Notes: generated from the sequence alone by a model not told the origin. A DNA stretch of 64,000 nucleotides from Opacimonas sp002292215 (GCA_943846745.1 OX044360.1:1736001-1800000), one strand, 5' to 3'; positions 7,069 to 16,589 are shown, counted from the stretch's first letter. A program made the numbers and translations.

Positions 7069-9276
7069 ATGAACAAACCGTTACTTTCAGTACTTAGTGC
7101 TGCGATAGTGATTGGTTTATCAGGCTGTTCTGATAAACCTGATACGACCACCACTACACCCGTGGCCGAGACTGTAATCAGCACTCCAAGTGCTAATGCA
7201 GATGTCTCTACATCGATTTTAATGCAAGATTTCCAAGGCCCTTATGAAGGAGTACCTGCGTTTGATAAAATGGATTTGTCCGGATTAACTGCAGCAGTCG
7301 AACAAGGCATGGTTTTGCAACTTGCTGAAATCGACGCAATTGCCACTAATCCAGCAACGCCAAACTTTGACAATACGTTTGCAGCGATGGAACGAGCAGG
7401 TAAAGCCTTAGATAATGTATTTACCTATTGGGGAATTTGGTCATCCAACATGTCCAGCCCAGAATTTCGTGACATCCAACGCAAATTAAGCCCAAAACTG
7501 TCTGAGTTCCGCAGTAAAATCTCTCAAAATAAAGCGTTATTTGAACGCGTGAAAGCGATTTATGAAGGCGCTGAGTACCAAACTTTAAACCTTGAACAGC
7601 AGAGAATAGTTAAGTCTTCTTTTGAAGGATTTGTCCGCAGCGGTATTTTATTGGATGAAGCTGGACAAAAACGTACTGCTGAAATTAATAAAAAATTGGC
7701 AGAGCTGCATACTAAATTCGGTAATAACGTCTTAAATGACGAAGAAAGTTACGTTACCTATATCAGCAAAGACCAACTATCCGGTTTACCAGATTCGTTT
7801 GTTAAAGCATCGGCTGCAGCGGCGGCTCAACGGGGTGAAGAAGGCAAATACGCCATTACCAACACACGTTCGTCAATGGACCCTTTTTTAACGTATTCGG
7901 ATAATCGTGAACTGCGTGAAAAAGTGTGGAATACCTATTACTCGCGTGGCGATAATGGTGATGAATTCGATAATAGTGACATCATTAAACAAATATTAAC
8001 GTTACGTCATGAGCGTGTGCAGTTACTCGGTTTTGATAATTATGCACAGTGGCGCTTACAAGATCGCATGGCAAAAACGCCTGAAAACGCCATGGACCTA
8101 ATGAATAAAGTCTGGCCGGCTGCGCTAGCTAGGGTTGATGAAGAAGTCATGGATATGCAAGATATTGCTGATGCTGAAGGTGCAGATATCACGATTGCCC
8201 CTTGGGATTATCGCTATTATGCAGAGAAAGTGCGTAAAGCCAAATATGCGTTGGATTCTGACGAAGTAAAACAATATCTACAATTGGATAAATTACGGGA
8301 AGCGATGTTCTATGTCGCCGGTCGTTTATTCAATTTCTCATTTACGCCGGTTGCAGAAGGCAGCGTACCAGTATGGCATGAGGATGTAAAAGTATGGGAA
8401 GTCAACGATAAGACCACCGGCGACAATATTGGTTTGTGGTATCTTGACCCGTTTGCTCGTCAAGGTAAACGTTCTGGTGCTTGGGCGACGTATTATCGTT
8501 CATATACTACATTCGATGGTGAAACCAATGTCTTATCATCCAACAACTCTAACTTTGTTAAAGGCGCTGAAGGCGAACCGTCATTAATCTCTTGGGATGA
8601 TGCTGAAACGTATTTCCATGAATTTGGTCATGCATTGCATTTCTTAGCATCGGACGTTGCTTATCCATCTTCTCATAGTGGTGTACGCGATTATACTGAG
8701 TTTCAATCGCAGCTACTTGAGCGTTGGTTACTGACCGATGAAGTGATTAACAATTACCTCGTTCATTATGAAACGGGTGAGCCGATCCCTGCTGAGTTAG
8801 TTAACAAAATCAAACAAGCGGCGACGTTTAATGAAGGCTTTAAAACCACTGAATATATGGCTTCTGCCATCATGGATTTAAAGTATCACACGACTGACCC
8901 AGCGTTAATTGATCTCGACACCTTTGAACGTGAAGAGTTAACTAAACTTGGTATGCCTGAAGAAATCGTGATGCGCCATAGAACCACGCATTTTGGTCAT
9001 ATATTCTCTGGTGAAGGCTATGCAGCTGCCTATTATGGTTACATGTGGGCAGAAGTATTAACCTCTGATGCCGCAGAAGCATTTGCACAAGCGCCAGGTG
9101 GCTTTTACGATAAAGACGTCGCCGACCGTTTAGTCAAATATCTATTTGCTGTGCGTAATGCGATGGATCCAGCGGATGCATACCGTGCGTTCCGTGGACG
9201 TGATGCCAACGTTGAAGCCTTGATGCGTGATCGTGGATTCCCAGTACCTAAAGCGGATAAAAAATCAGATAAATAG
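7069..9276 (+). CDS. M3-family metallopeptidase (Dcp/oligopeptidase-like), lipoprotein
   Basis: A 735-residue peptidyl-dipeptidase/oligopeptidase-type zinc peptidase. The zinc motif is HEFGH, starting at His517 (YFHEFGHALH), in the family context. The N-terminus is a lipoprotein signal with lipobox LSGC (Cys20), followed by a Thr/Ser-rich linker, so it is probably anchored in the periplasm. E. coli Dcp is soluble, so the lipid anchor is a difference, though such secreted M3 peptidases are common in marine gammaproteobacteria. It probably degrades imported oligopeptides. Confidence 0.88.
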   Translation: MNKPLLSVLSAAIVIGLSGCSDKPDTTTTTPVAETVISTPSANADVSTSILMQDFQGPYEGVPAFDKMDLSGLTAAVEQGMVLQLAEIDAIATNPATPNFDNTFAAMERAGKALDNVFTYWGIWSSNMSSPEFRDIQRKLSPKLSEFRSKISQNKALFERVKAIYEGAEYQTLNLEQQRIVKSSFEGFVRSGILLDEAGQKRTAEINKKLAELHTKFGNNVLNDEESYVTYISKDQLSGLPDSFVKASAAAAAQRGEEGKYAITNTRSSMDPFLTYSDNRELREKVWNTYYSRGDNGDEFDNSDIIKQILTLRHERVQLLGFDNYAQWRLQDRMAKTPENAMDLMNKVWPAALARVDEEVMDMQDIADAEGADITIAPWDYRYYAEKVRKAKYALDSDEVKQYLQLDKLREAMFYVAGRLFNFSFTPVAEGSVPVWHEDVKVWEVNDKTTGDNIGLWYLDPFARQGKRSGAWATYYRSYTTFDGETNVLSSNNSNFVKGAEGEPSLISWDDAETYFHEFGHALHFLASDVAYPSSHSGVRDYTEFQSQLLERWLLTDEVINNYLVHYETGEPIPAELVNKIKQAATFNEGFKTTEYMASAIMDLKYHTTDPALIDLDTFEREELTKLGMPEEIVMRHRTTHFGHIFSGEGYAAAYYGYMWAEVLTSDAAEAFAQAPGGFYDKDVADRLVKYLFAVRNAMDPADAYRAFRGRDANVEALMRDRGFPVPKADKKSDK

Positions 9277-9310
9277 ACTGAGCAATAACCTCGCTTTCAA
9301 CCATACAAAG

Positions 9311-9338
9311 GCCGCCTAATTAATAGGTGGCTTTTTTT
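9311..9338 (+). terminator. Rho-independent terminator after the M3 peptidase
   Basis: GCCGCCTA at 9311-9318 pairs with TAGGTGGC at 9324-9331 (one G-U), a 5-base loop, then seven Ts. Confidence 0.8.
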
Positions 9339-9373
9339 ATGCTATTATTTTAAAAAATAACAAGAAGCTACTT

Positions 9374-10048
9374 ATGAAAACTCACGCCAACATTCCCCTA
9401 TCTGACTTTATCGAATACCCCGTTGACGAAATGATTGCTCGCTCCGCGGAATTTTATACATCAATGCAAAGACGCCATAGTATCCGTCAATTTAGCGACC
9501 GAGATGTCCCACAATCAATTATCGAAAACTGTATTAAAGCGGCAGGCACCGCACCTAGTGGCGCTAATCATCAACCTTGGCATTTTGTTGCGATGCAGGA
9601 TGATGACATTAAACGTCAAGTTAGAGATGCCGCTGAAGCCCACGAACAGGCCTTTTATGCCGGACGCGCTGGAGACGAATGGATCAATGCGTTAAAGCCT
9701 TTAGGTACCGATGCGCAAAAACCGTATTTAGCGCATGCTCCTTGGCTCATTGCTATTTTTAGTCAAAAGAAAGGCGGCGTGCAGACAGGTGAAAAACATA
9801 CGAATTATTATGTTCATGAATCAGTCGGGATTGCTACGGGGATGCTGATCACCGCACTACATCAATCCGGTTTAGTGACGTTAACCCACACCCCAAAACC
9901 CATGTCATTTTTAACGAAAATATGTGGACGCCCAGAAGATGAGCGACCTTACATGTTGATTATCGCTGGCTATCCAGCGGCCAATGCAACCGTACCAGAG
10001 CATGCAAGGAATAAAAAATCACTAACGCAGATCAGTACGTTTATTTAA
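9374..10048 (+). CDS. Nitroreductase-fold flavoprotein, iodotyrosine deiodinase-like
   Basis: A 224-residue FMN-dependent nitroreductase-superfamily protein. The FMN-binding RRHSIRQF (33-40) and APSGANHQPWHF are clear. The C-terminal part (GLVTLTHTPKPM, GRPEDERPYMLIIAGYP, ATVPE) matches the pattern I know from iodotyrosine deiodinase (IYD) rather than NfsA/B or BluB. An acidic lid (GDEWINALKPLG) sits where IYD holds its substrate-contact Glu. Bacterial IYD homologues dehalogenate halotyrosines; that activity here is inference. It is monocistronic. Confidence 0.75.
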   Translation: MKTHANIPLSDFIEYPVDEMIARSAEFYTSMQRRHSIRQFSDRDVPQSIIENCIKAAGTAPSGANHQPWHFVAMQDDDIKRQVRDAAEAHEQAFYAGRAGDEWINALKPLGTDAQKPYLAHAPWLIAIFSQKKGGVQTGEKHTNYYVHESVGIATGMLITALHQSGLVTLTHTPKPMSFLTKICGRPEDERPYMLIIAGYPAANATVPEHARNKKSLTQISTFI

Positions 10049-10075
10049 TTTATTGCCAATTAGCGTGATTCTTAT

Positions 10076-10903
10076 TTAACGTCCCTGCCATTTAACAATG
10101 ACATCAATCACCCCGTTTTGCACCCATATCGGTGTCAGGCGATTGAGCCATAATGTACATTTTGCTTTGACGCCAGGTACGATCATAAACTGGCGTTTAT
10201 CAAGGCCTCGGGTAATCCCTTTTATAGCCTGAGGTAGAGTTAAACGACCGGCAAAATCTTTTAAAACCCGTGTCGCCGGATGCATCGTTTTAATTTCTTC
10301 GATGACCATAGGCGTATCAATCTCTGGGGGGCAGATCACACTGATACAGATCCCTTTGGGGGCATATTCAGCCCGAATACATTGCGCCATACCAAGTACC
10401 GCAAACTTACTACTGCCATAAGCACTGTATCCATAAATTCCGACCGTGCCCGCCATGGATGCGATAAATGCAAAATGGTCGCCAGAGTGCATCAGGGGTA
10501 AACAAGCTGCTGCTAAATGTCGCGAACCCAACACATTGATTTGATATGAGGCAGTAAAATCATCCGCACTTAAACTAGCAAAATCGCCAGCACGCAGAAT
10601 GCCAGCACAATTGACCACCAAATTAGGACGACCTAGTTCAGTTACCATAGTTTTAACGGCGTGTTGTACTTGTTTATTATTGGCGATATTGACTTGAAAA
10701 TAGCTCACATGTAAACCTGTCATGAGCTGATAAGTAGCTTTGTCACAATGTTCAATTAGTGCATCAGGGGCGACAATATCAAAGACCACAATATGAAAGT
10801 TATCACGCAAATAATGTTTTACTAAACCTAAGCCAATACCACTTAATCCACCTGTAATTAAGGCTACTTTTTGTTCTTTGAATGCAGCGGGTACTTGGCT
10901 CAT
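10076..10903 (-). CDS. Short-chain dehydrogenase/reductase (SDR)
   Basis: A 275-residue oxidoreductase with the TGGLSGIG cofactor loop (17-24), NCAG, and an active-site region SMAGTVGIYGYSAYGSSK containing the Ser, Tyr and Lys. I start it at 10903, where GAAGGAAC precedes the ATG; an ATG at 10927 has no ribosome site. The C-terminus is hydrophobic (TLWLNRLTPIWVQNGVIDVIV), as in membrane-associated SDRs of the 3-ketodihydrosphingosine-reductase type. The substrate is unknown. It lies downstream of waaA on the same strand. Confidence 0.78.
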   Translation of the reverse strand: MSQVPAAFKEQKVALITGGLSGIGLGLVKHYLRDNFHIVVFDIVAPDALIEHCDKATYQLMTGLHVSYFQVNIANNKQVQHAVKTMVTELGRPNLVVNCAGILRAGDFASLSADDFTASYQINVLGSRHLAAACLPLMHSGDHFAFIASMAGTVGIYGYSAYGSSKFAVLGMAQCIRAEYAPKGICISVICPPEIDTPMVIEEIKTMHPATRVLKDFAGRLTLPQAIKGITRGLDKRQFMIVPGVKAKCTLWLNRLTPIWVQNGVIDVIVKWQGR

Positions 10904-10948
10904 ATTGTTCCTTCGCAATTGTGTCAATATTACTAAAAATGAATTCGG

Positions 10949-12328
10949 TTATTGTGGATACAAATCCCATATTTGCGTTAACGTGCGCGCTAAGGCGCCT
11001 TGATTGTCGAGGATCACCGCTTGCCCGCACTGCCCAGTCGCATCTGCTAATGCAGGTTCAGACAACCATGTATGGCAAAGCTCTCGCGCACTTGTCGTAT
11101 CGGTAACAATACGCAATCCACCAGCCGTAATCAAGGTGTCACAAATAACAGGGTTATTATAGGTATGTATCCCCATCATTACCGGCACGCCCATACTCGC
11201 TGGCTCTAAGGCATTATGCCCCCCTTTATCCGCGATACTGCCACCGACAAAGGCAATATCCGCACACGTATACAGTGGCGTCAACACCCCCATCGCATCG
11301 ACCAGCAGGACTTGAGTCTGAGCATTGAGCTTATCTCGGTCAGCCCAGTTAATATAATTAAGTCCGCTGCTCAGTATTTCGGCTTCAACTTGTGCAAATC
11401 GTTGTGGGTGACGTGGCACAATAATCAATAACGCTTGAGGAAAATCAGTTTGCAATTGTTTATACACGTCCAGCCAAAAGGTTTCTTCACCTTGATGAGT
11501 CGACCCTGCTAGTAACACCTGCTTACCTAACAGCTTGAGTGTGTTGGACAACTCAATAATGGTTTCTGGTACCACTACATCACTGACCTGATCAAATTTC
11601 ACATTGTGGGTTAACACGAGTTTTTCAGGGGCTAATCCTAAACTCAAATATGCATCAGCATCACGTTGCCCTTGTGCACAAACGGTTGTGACTTGCTGTA
11701 ACATCGGCATAAACACACCACTAATTTTACGATAAGTCCGCGCAGATTTAGCCGTCATACGGGCATTAACCACGCAGACAGGAATGTGTTTTTGTGCAGT
11801 CTTAGCTAATAAATTCGGCCATAACTCTACTTCTGTAATACAAACTAATTTTGGTTGGATATGCGCGAGTAATCGAGACATTAACCAAGGTAAATCGTAT
11901 GGCAAATAATGATGGGCTAGATTTGCGGATAAGGAACCAGGTAATTTATCAGCTAATTTATCAGGTAGGGACGTACCGAAAATATCCAGTACGCGTTGTG
12001 CGCCCGTTGCCGTGGTAGTGGTGATCACAATAGGTAAATCAGGTTGCGTGTTGAGCAATCCTTTAATGACACATGAAGCAGCAACGACTTCCCCAACCGA
12101 GACACAATGAAATAAAATACCACCGCGCTGTCTAGGGGTAAGCTGACCTAATGCACCGTAACGTTGCGCGCGTTTACGTTCAAATGTTGCCGAACGAACT
12201 AAACCCAAGCAGCACCATCGGAGTATCGCAACTAACCAAATCAACGTCACCAGCACAGTATACGCAAACCGACTAAGTGATTGCGTTACACTAGATCGGT
12301 ACATAGGTAATGACACAGCAGACTTCAT
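10949..12328 (-). CDS. waaA: 3-deoxy-D-manno-octulosonic acid (Kdo) transferase
   Basis: A 459-residue GT30 glycosyltransferase that adds Kdo to lipid IVA on the inner face of the inner membrane. An N-terminal anchor helix (~20-45) precedes the family motif RYGALGQLTPRQRGGILFHC and VSVGE, whose Glu is the catalytic base. The C-terminal half has VPRHPQRF and the nucleotide-sugar pocket GGHNALEPAS. It starts 9 nt after the MFS stop codon, which suggests translational coupling. An in-frame ATG at 12304 is an alternative start. Confidence 0.9.
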   Translation of the reverse strand: MKSAVSLPMYRSSVTQSLSRFAYTVLVTLIWLVAILRWCCLGLVRSATFERKRAQRYGALGQLTPRQRGGILFHCVSVGEVVAASCVIKGLLNTQPDLPIVITTTTATGAQRVLDIFGTSLPDKLADKLPGSLSANLAHHYLPYDLPWLMSRLLAHIQPKLVCITEVELWPNLLAKTAQKHIPVCVVNARMTAKSARTYRKISGVFMPMLQQVTTVCAQGQRDADAYLSLGLAPEKLVLTHNVKFDQVSDVVVPETIIELSNTLKLLGKQVLLAGSTHQGEETFWLDVYKQLQTDFPQALLIIVPRHPQRFAQVEAEILSSGLNYINWADRDKLNAQTQVLLVDAMGVLTPLYTCADIAFVGGSIADKGGHNALEPASMGVPVMMGIHTYNNPVICDTLITAGGLRIVTDTTSARELCHTWLSEPALADATGQCGQAVILDNQGALARTLTQIWDLYPQ

Positions 12329-12337
12329 CCATAATAA

Positions 12338-13606
12338 TTATTCATCAGAGGGGCTATCATACCGTAACCTGCGCGTGTGCAACATCCCTAAACATAACAT
12401 CAATCCACACCAGCCAATTACCCAGACTTTAATCCCCTCATAATCAATACTAAACAGCCCTGCGTAAGCACTACCCAATAGCAATAAAGCACAACCAACA
12501 ATAGTATTGCCTGCGGCAACATAACGTTGTCGCTTAGGGTGACTAACCATATCGATTAAATAGGTTTTGCGTGCAGTACGGATCCCTGAGTAACATAAAT
12601 TCATAAGTAAAAATCCTGCACCTGCAGCATACAGTTCCGCTAGCCCCCAAGGCGTTAATAACCACCCAAGACTCAGCATACAACCGGCAGCTGCGATAGC
12701 TAAAGTAGTCCGTGCCGAATAATCCGAAAACCAACCCCAAATATAAGAAGACACAAAACTGGCGATAGCAGACGCTAACATCACTAACGCTAAACTCGAT
12801 ATGCCGACATAGCGCTCAGCAATCAACAACACCATTAATGGCAGCACGATTGCGCCATGCATTAATAACACACGACTAATAATCAATTCTCGCAAATCAC
12901 TTTCATGCGTCACATATTGCCACAAACTCAAAGAAGGAACAGAGGGAACAGAGCTAACCGACACGCCCGAAGGTGTGTTAGGCTCGGGGACAATTGGCTC
13001 AGGCATAGACAAATACAGACTAACCCACAAGCCAACCCCGTAGCACAAACAGCCGGCTATCACTAACACTCCAAGAACAGTTTGCTCAGGTGTCTCACTG
13101 TCAATGACAGCCGAATCAGCGCTATACTGCCACAACAAGAACGCAACCAAAATAGTCACCAACCCTGCGGCAGAGCCACCAGCCCCAATCAATTTACCTC
13201 GTCGCCCTTTTTCCACATTATGTGCTTGAATATCTTTAATCGTAAACGAACATAAAGCCCGTCCCAAACTTAAAACCACCACTGCCAATAACACCAAATA
13301 AGCAGCGAATGAAGCCGCCACTAACCACCACATCCCAGCGGTAATTGCGAACAGTGCAGCCCCTTGCATGACCATACCCGTACGCCAAATAGTGGCTGTT
13401 GAAAACTTCGCAGCAAGGATTTTTTGGACGCTCCATTGGGGTAATAATGCCCCTGATTCTTTAATGGGAACAATTAATGCAAGCATCCACAAAGGTGCAT
13501 TTAAGCTTAACAAGATCCACGGCAATACGATCTTAGCCGACACGATTTCATCGGCAAGTTGGGTCAAGGTTGAAATACTCAGTAAGCGGGTAAATTGACT
13601 CGGCAT
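12338..13606 (-). CDS. Major facilitator superfamily transporter
   Basis: A 422-residue membrane protein with about 12 hydrophobic helices. A longer polar loop in the middle (EPNTPSGVSVSSVPSVPSL, ~210-230) separates the two halves. I recognise MFS topology but not the substrate. It lies 8 nt from the kynU stop and 9 nt from waaA, so it belongs to the same transcript. That position would suit transport of a kynurenine-pathway compound, but nothing in the sequence proves it. Confidence 0.7.
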   Translation of the reverse strand: MPSQFTRLLSISTLTQLADEIVSAKIVLPWILLSLNAPLWMLALIVPIKESGALLPQWSVQKILAAKFSTATIWRTGMVMQGAALFAITAGMWWLVAASFAAYLVLLAVVVLSLGRALCSFTIKDIQAHNVEKGRRGKLIGAGGSAAGLVTILVAFLLWQYSADSAVIDSETPEQTVLGVLVIAGCLCYGVGLWVSLYLSMPEPIVPEPNTPSGVSVSSVPSVPSLSLWQYVTHESDLRELIISRVLLMHGAIVLPLMVLLIAERYVGISSLALVMLASAIASFVSSYIWGWFSDYSARTTLAIAAAGCMLSLGWLLTPWGLAELYAAGAGFLLMNLCYSGIRTARKTYLIDMVSHPKRQRYVAAGNTIVGCALLLLGSAYAGLFSIDYEGIKVWVIGWCGLMLCLGMLHTRRLRYDSPSDE

Positions 13607-13614
13607 AAATAATA

Positions 13615-14895
13615 TTACGTCACAGCATGTTTTACTTGAAACGCATCATCTAAATATGTCTGTGCGTTAATAATGTCAGATAGTACATCGATACTGCGTA
13701 CAATATCTTGATAACTCACATACAAAGGCGCAAAACCTAAACGCAAAACATCCGGCGCTCGAAAATCTGCCACCACCCCTTTTGCAATCATTGCTTGGCA
13801 TATTGCATAGGCTTGCGGGTGAGTAAATGCTAACTGACTTCCGCGTACACTGCTGTCTTCAGGGGAAATACATGGCAAATCGGTTAATAATCCTTGCGCT
13901 TCAATGCATAACAAACAAAAACGCGTCAGCTGCGCAGATTTATAGCGTACATCTTCCATCGTAACCGCACTAAACACATCTAATGCAGCATCCAAAATTG
14001 ACATAGAAATGACTGCAGGGGTACCACACAAAAATGCCAACATACCTTTACCTGCGACATATTCTTGGGTAAATGCAAATGGCTGAGCATGCCCCATCCA
14101 GCCACTAAGGGGTTGTTTTAATTGCGTATGATGACGAGCTGCCGCATAGACAAACGCAGGTGCCCCAGGCCCACCATTGAGATATTTATAACCGCAGCCA
14201 ACGGCAAAATCGACATTCCACAATGTACAGTCTATTGGGATCACGCCGGTTGTGTGCGCCAGATCCCAAATGACGACAATACCTAATGCATGAGCTTGCT
14301 CTGTAATATAAGCCATATCCAGCATATAACCGGTTTTGTAATTGACATGCGTGAGCATTAAAACAGCCACATCCAAACCCAAGGACTCGACAATCGCTTC
14401 TTCGGCCACATAATCCAAGGTTAAATCCTGCGCATAATGCGCCACCAAACCTTGAGCAATATAGCCATCGGTTGGAAAATTACCTTTTTGTGTCACTATG
14501 CGAGTGCGTCGTGCAAGTTTTAGATGCTCTGATTGTTCAGTATAGCGGTTCTCTTGGATCGCCAACGCCGCATGCAATAATTTATATAAATTAACCGAAA
14601 TAGAATCACACGCAATCACTTCATCAGGGTGAGCCCCAATTAACGGTGCAATTTTGGCCCCGACTTGTTGTGGTAAACCAATCCAATTATGTTGATTCCA
14701 ACTTTTGATTAAATCGGGTTGCCATTGCTGTTCTACCACTTCATGAGCGCGTTGCTTAGCTGCATGCGTTACCGGCCCCAAGGAATTTCCATCCAAATAA
14801 ATCATATTTTCAGGCAACACAAACTGTCCTTTTACTTCTCGTAATGGATCATGAGCATCTAACTGCTCGGCTTGTTGGTACAAGGATGCAATCAT
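13615..14895 (-). CDS. kynU: Kynureninase
   Basis: A 426-residue PLP enzyme that cleaves kynurenine to anthranilate and alanine. I start it at 14895: AGGAG is well placed, and the ATG overlaps the upstream stop codon as ATGA. The motifs YLDGNSLGP (33-41), WDLAHTTG, and GYKYLNGGPG with PLP-binding Lys237 are diagnostic. Coupling to a formamidase-like gene supports tryptophan catabolism by the kynurenine route. Tryptophan 2,3-dioxygenase is not in the window. Confidence 0.93.
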   Translation of the reverse strand: MIASLYQQAEQLDAHDPLREVKGQFVLPENMIYLDGNSLGPVTHAAKQRAHEVVEQQWQPDLIKSWNQHNWIGLPQQVGAKIAPLIGAHPDEVIACDSISVNLYKLLHAALAIQENRYTEQSEHLKLARRTRIVTQKGNFPTDGYIAQGLVAHYAQDLTLDYVAEEAIVESLGLDVAVLMLTHVNYKTGYMLDMAYITEQAHALGIVVIWDLAHTTGVIPIDCTLWNVDFAVGCGYKYLNGGPGAPAFVYAAARHHTQLKQPLSGWMGHAQPFAFTQEYVAGKGMLAFLCGTPAVISMSILDAALDVFSAVTMEDVRYKSAQLTRFCLLCIEAQGLLTDLPCISPEDSSVRGSQLAFTHPQAYAICQAMIAKGVVADFRAPDVLRLGFAPLYVSYQDIVRSIDVLSDIINAQTYLDDAFQVKHAVT

Positions 14896-15812
14896 TGTAA
14901 TACTCCTAATAAAGTTTGAAAGGCAGATGATTGAGGGTGGATCCAATCAAAATGACCGGCACCGGGTTCAATAATGGTGTGAGCATTTGGGTGTCGCGCC
15001 TGAGAAATCGGGACTATGGTATCCACATCACCTTGTAGTAACGTGACCTGAGTTAGCGCTTGATCGGTGAGTGCTAGATTGTTAGGATTAGCCAAGTAAT
15101 AATCTCCGACTTTTTCATCGGGCATACCAGCCATAAAATCAGTCGTCGCGGCTTGGCAACTATTTTGGCCTAGTGCGTATTGCTTAATATCAACAATGGC
15201 TGCTAAACCGACGATATTGAGCGTCAGGTCTGAGCGCCCCAACAACGCCAAGTGTCGTTGTATATCTCCCGCAGCCAGAAGTGCTAAATGGCCACCGGCT
15301 GAGTGACCGATTAAATTCACTGTGGTGGTACTCTCCGGTAATGATTCAATGATGGAGGTGATCCCTAACATTACATCATTAAATGTTATTGGCCATCCGC
15401 CACCCGTTTCGCCACTACGACGATACTCAATAGAATATACCGCGTGCCCCGCATGCGCCAAACCATTTGCTTGAGCAATACTATGAGTAATATCAAACGC
15501 ACTTAACCAACAACCACCATGGATCATGATCACAGGTGCACGCTTATCATCCTCTAACGCTGGATTATCGTCTACCTGGGCTGGCCAATAATAAAAATAT
15601 TGTTGCGGATCAATGCCATATTTCACCGTTTTTTCAGCTGGTACTTGGGGCAGTTTGGCGACAGCGGAATAAGGCACATTTACCAATTTTATATTAGGGT
15701 CAGATCCGCTTTTATCTTTGGCCTCAACAGCTATGGCAATAGCGTTAACAGCGAATAAAGATATTGAAAGTATCATTAATGAATATAGTAAATAGGTATA
15801 TGTTAATTTCAT
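14892..15812 (-). CDS. Secreted alpha/beta hydrolase, probable kynurenine formamidase
   Basis: A 306-residue alpha/beta hydrolase with the oxyanion motif HGGCW (98-102), nucleophile elbow GHSAG (Ser171), Asp262 or Asp264 and His287. HGGxW is the signature of arylformamidases (kynurenine formamidase), and the gene is translationally coupled to kynU. The start at 15812 has GAG upstream and gives a signal peptide or anchor (MKLTYTYLLYSLMILSISLF...). That would export it, which is odd for an enzyme feeding a cytoplasmic kynureninase. Residues ~35-39 (SGSDP) are encoded by a REP-like 12-mer. Confidence 0.72.
   Translation of the reverse strand: MKLTYTYLLYSLMILSISLFAVNAIAIAVEAKDKSGSDPNIKLVNVPYSAVAKLPQVPAEKTVKYGIDPQQYFYYWPAQVDDNPALEDDKRAPVIMIHGGCWLSAFDITHSIAQANGLAHAGHAVYSIEYRRSGETGGGWPITFNDVMLGITSIIESLPESTTTVNLIGHSAGGHLALLAAGDIQRHLALLGRSDLTLNIVGLAAIVDIKQYALGQNSCQAATTDFMAGMPDEKVGDYYLANPNNLALTDQALTQVTLLQGDVDTIVPISQARHPNAHTIIEPGAGHFDWIHPQSSAFQTLLGVLQ
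15697..15708 (-). repeat. REP-like 12-mer inside the formamidase gene
   Basis: GGGTCAGATCCG on the plus strand is identical to the right arm core of the hairpin at 4386-4405 (CGGATCTGACCC on the other strand). It lies in frame just after the signal peptide. A 12-base match could be chance, but the motif is the same as in two intergenic elements. Confidence 0.35.
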
Positions 15813-15955
15813 CGTTGGCTCATAACTCGCGCATAGTTTTAAGGACAAAATACTAACATACACTGAATAATATCCTAAGTAATACACCATTACCCCTAAA
15901 CTTTAATCCACTCTCTTGCGTACCTAGATTATAGATTCATGCACCAGAGGCACTG

Positions 15956-16495
15956 ATGCGCACTTATTTTTTATTCTTTATAGGTCTTTTAATGTCAGTA
16001 TTAACACTTCTTAGTCCACTCGCAGCAGGGCAAACTACCCCTTGGGTATCAGTCAATGACTCAGTTATGGGTGGCGTCTCTACTAGCAGCATGACATATA
16101 CAGAACAAGGACTGCGATTCTCAGGTAATGTATCTTTAGCCAACAACGGTGGTTTTGCCTCAGTGAGACGTGTAATCTCGTTAAATTTACCCGAGGATCA
16201 CCATTTAATTTTGACGGTTGCTGGTGATGGTAACACTTATCAATTACGTTTTCGTACCGAGAGAGGATTTGATGGGGTCGCTTACAGTGCAAGCTTTGAC
16301 ACCAAAGCCAATACTACGAATCAGCATGTGTTTAACTTAGCGGATTTCAAACCGGTGTGGCGTGGACGTAGCGTCCCAAACCGCCCTAAACTAACCTGGC
16401 AAGATGTGATTCAAATGGGTTTCATGCTCACTGACAAACAAACCGGTGAATTCGTATTAGATATTGTCGATATTGATTTTAAACCAACGATTTAA
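15956..16495 (+). CDS. CIA30-family (NADH:ubiquinone oxidoreductase intermediate-associated 30-like) protein
   Basis: A 179-residue protein with an N-terminal signal peptide (MRTYFLFFIGLLMSVLTLLSPLAAG). The following beta-rich domain begins WVSVNDSVMGGVSTSSM, contains FSGNVSLANNGGFASVRR, and ends FVLDIVDIDF, the pattern of CIA30/NDUFAF1-like proteins. Bacterial members are mostly uncharacterised, and the signal peptide makes a complex I role doubtful here. It is monocistronic and divergent from the kyn genes. Confidence 0.78.
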   Translation: MRTYFLFFIGLLMSVLTLLSPLAAGQTTPWVSVNDSVMGGVSTSSMTYTEQGLRFSGNVSLANNGGFASVRRVISLNLPEDHHLILTVAGDGNTYQLRFRTERGFDGVAYSASFDTKANTTNQHVFNLADFKPVWRGRSVPNRPKLTWQDVIQMGFMLTDKQTGEFVLDIVDIDFKPTI

Positions 16496-16525
16496 ATTAC
16501 TGTCTATGTCAAATTAATCGAGGGC

Positions 16526-16559
16526 AAAAAAAAGGCCGTTCACTTCACGAGAACGACCT
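16526..16559 (-). terminator. Terminator of the TRAP operon
   Basis: Read on the minus strand, AGGTCGTTC pairs with GAACGGCCT (one mismatch) around a 9-base loop and is followed by about seven Ts. It ends the TRAP transporter transcript, and its A-rich side may also stop the convergent CIA30 gene. Confidence 0.75.
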
Positions 16560-16589
16560 GCTACCTTTTTGATACACAGTTTGGTTGTG

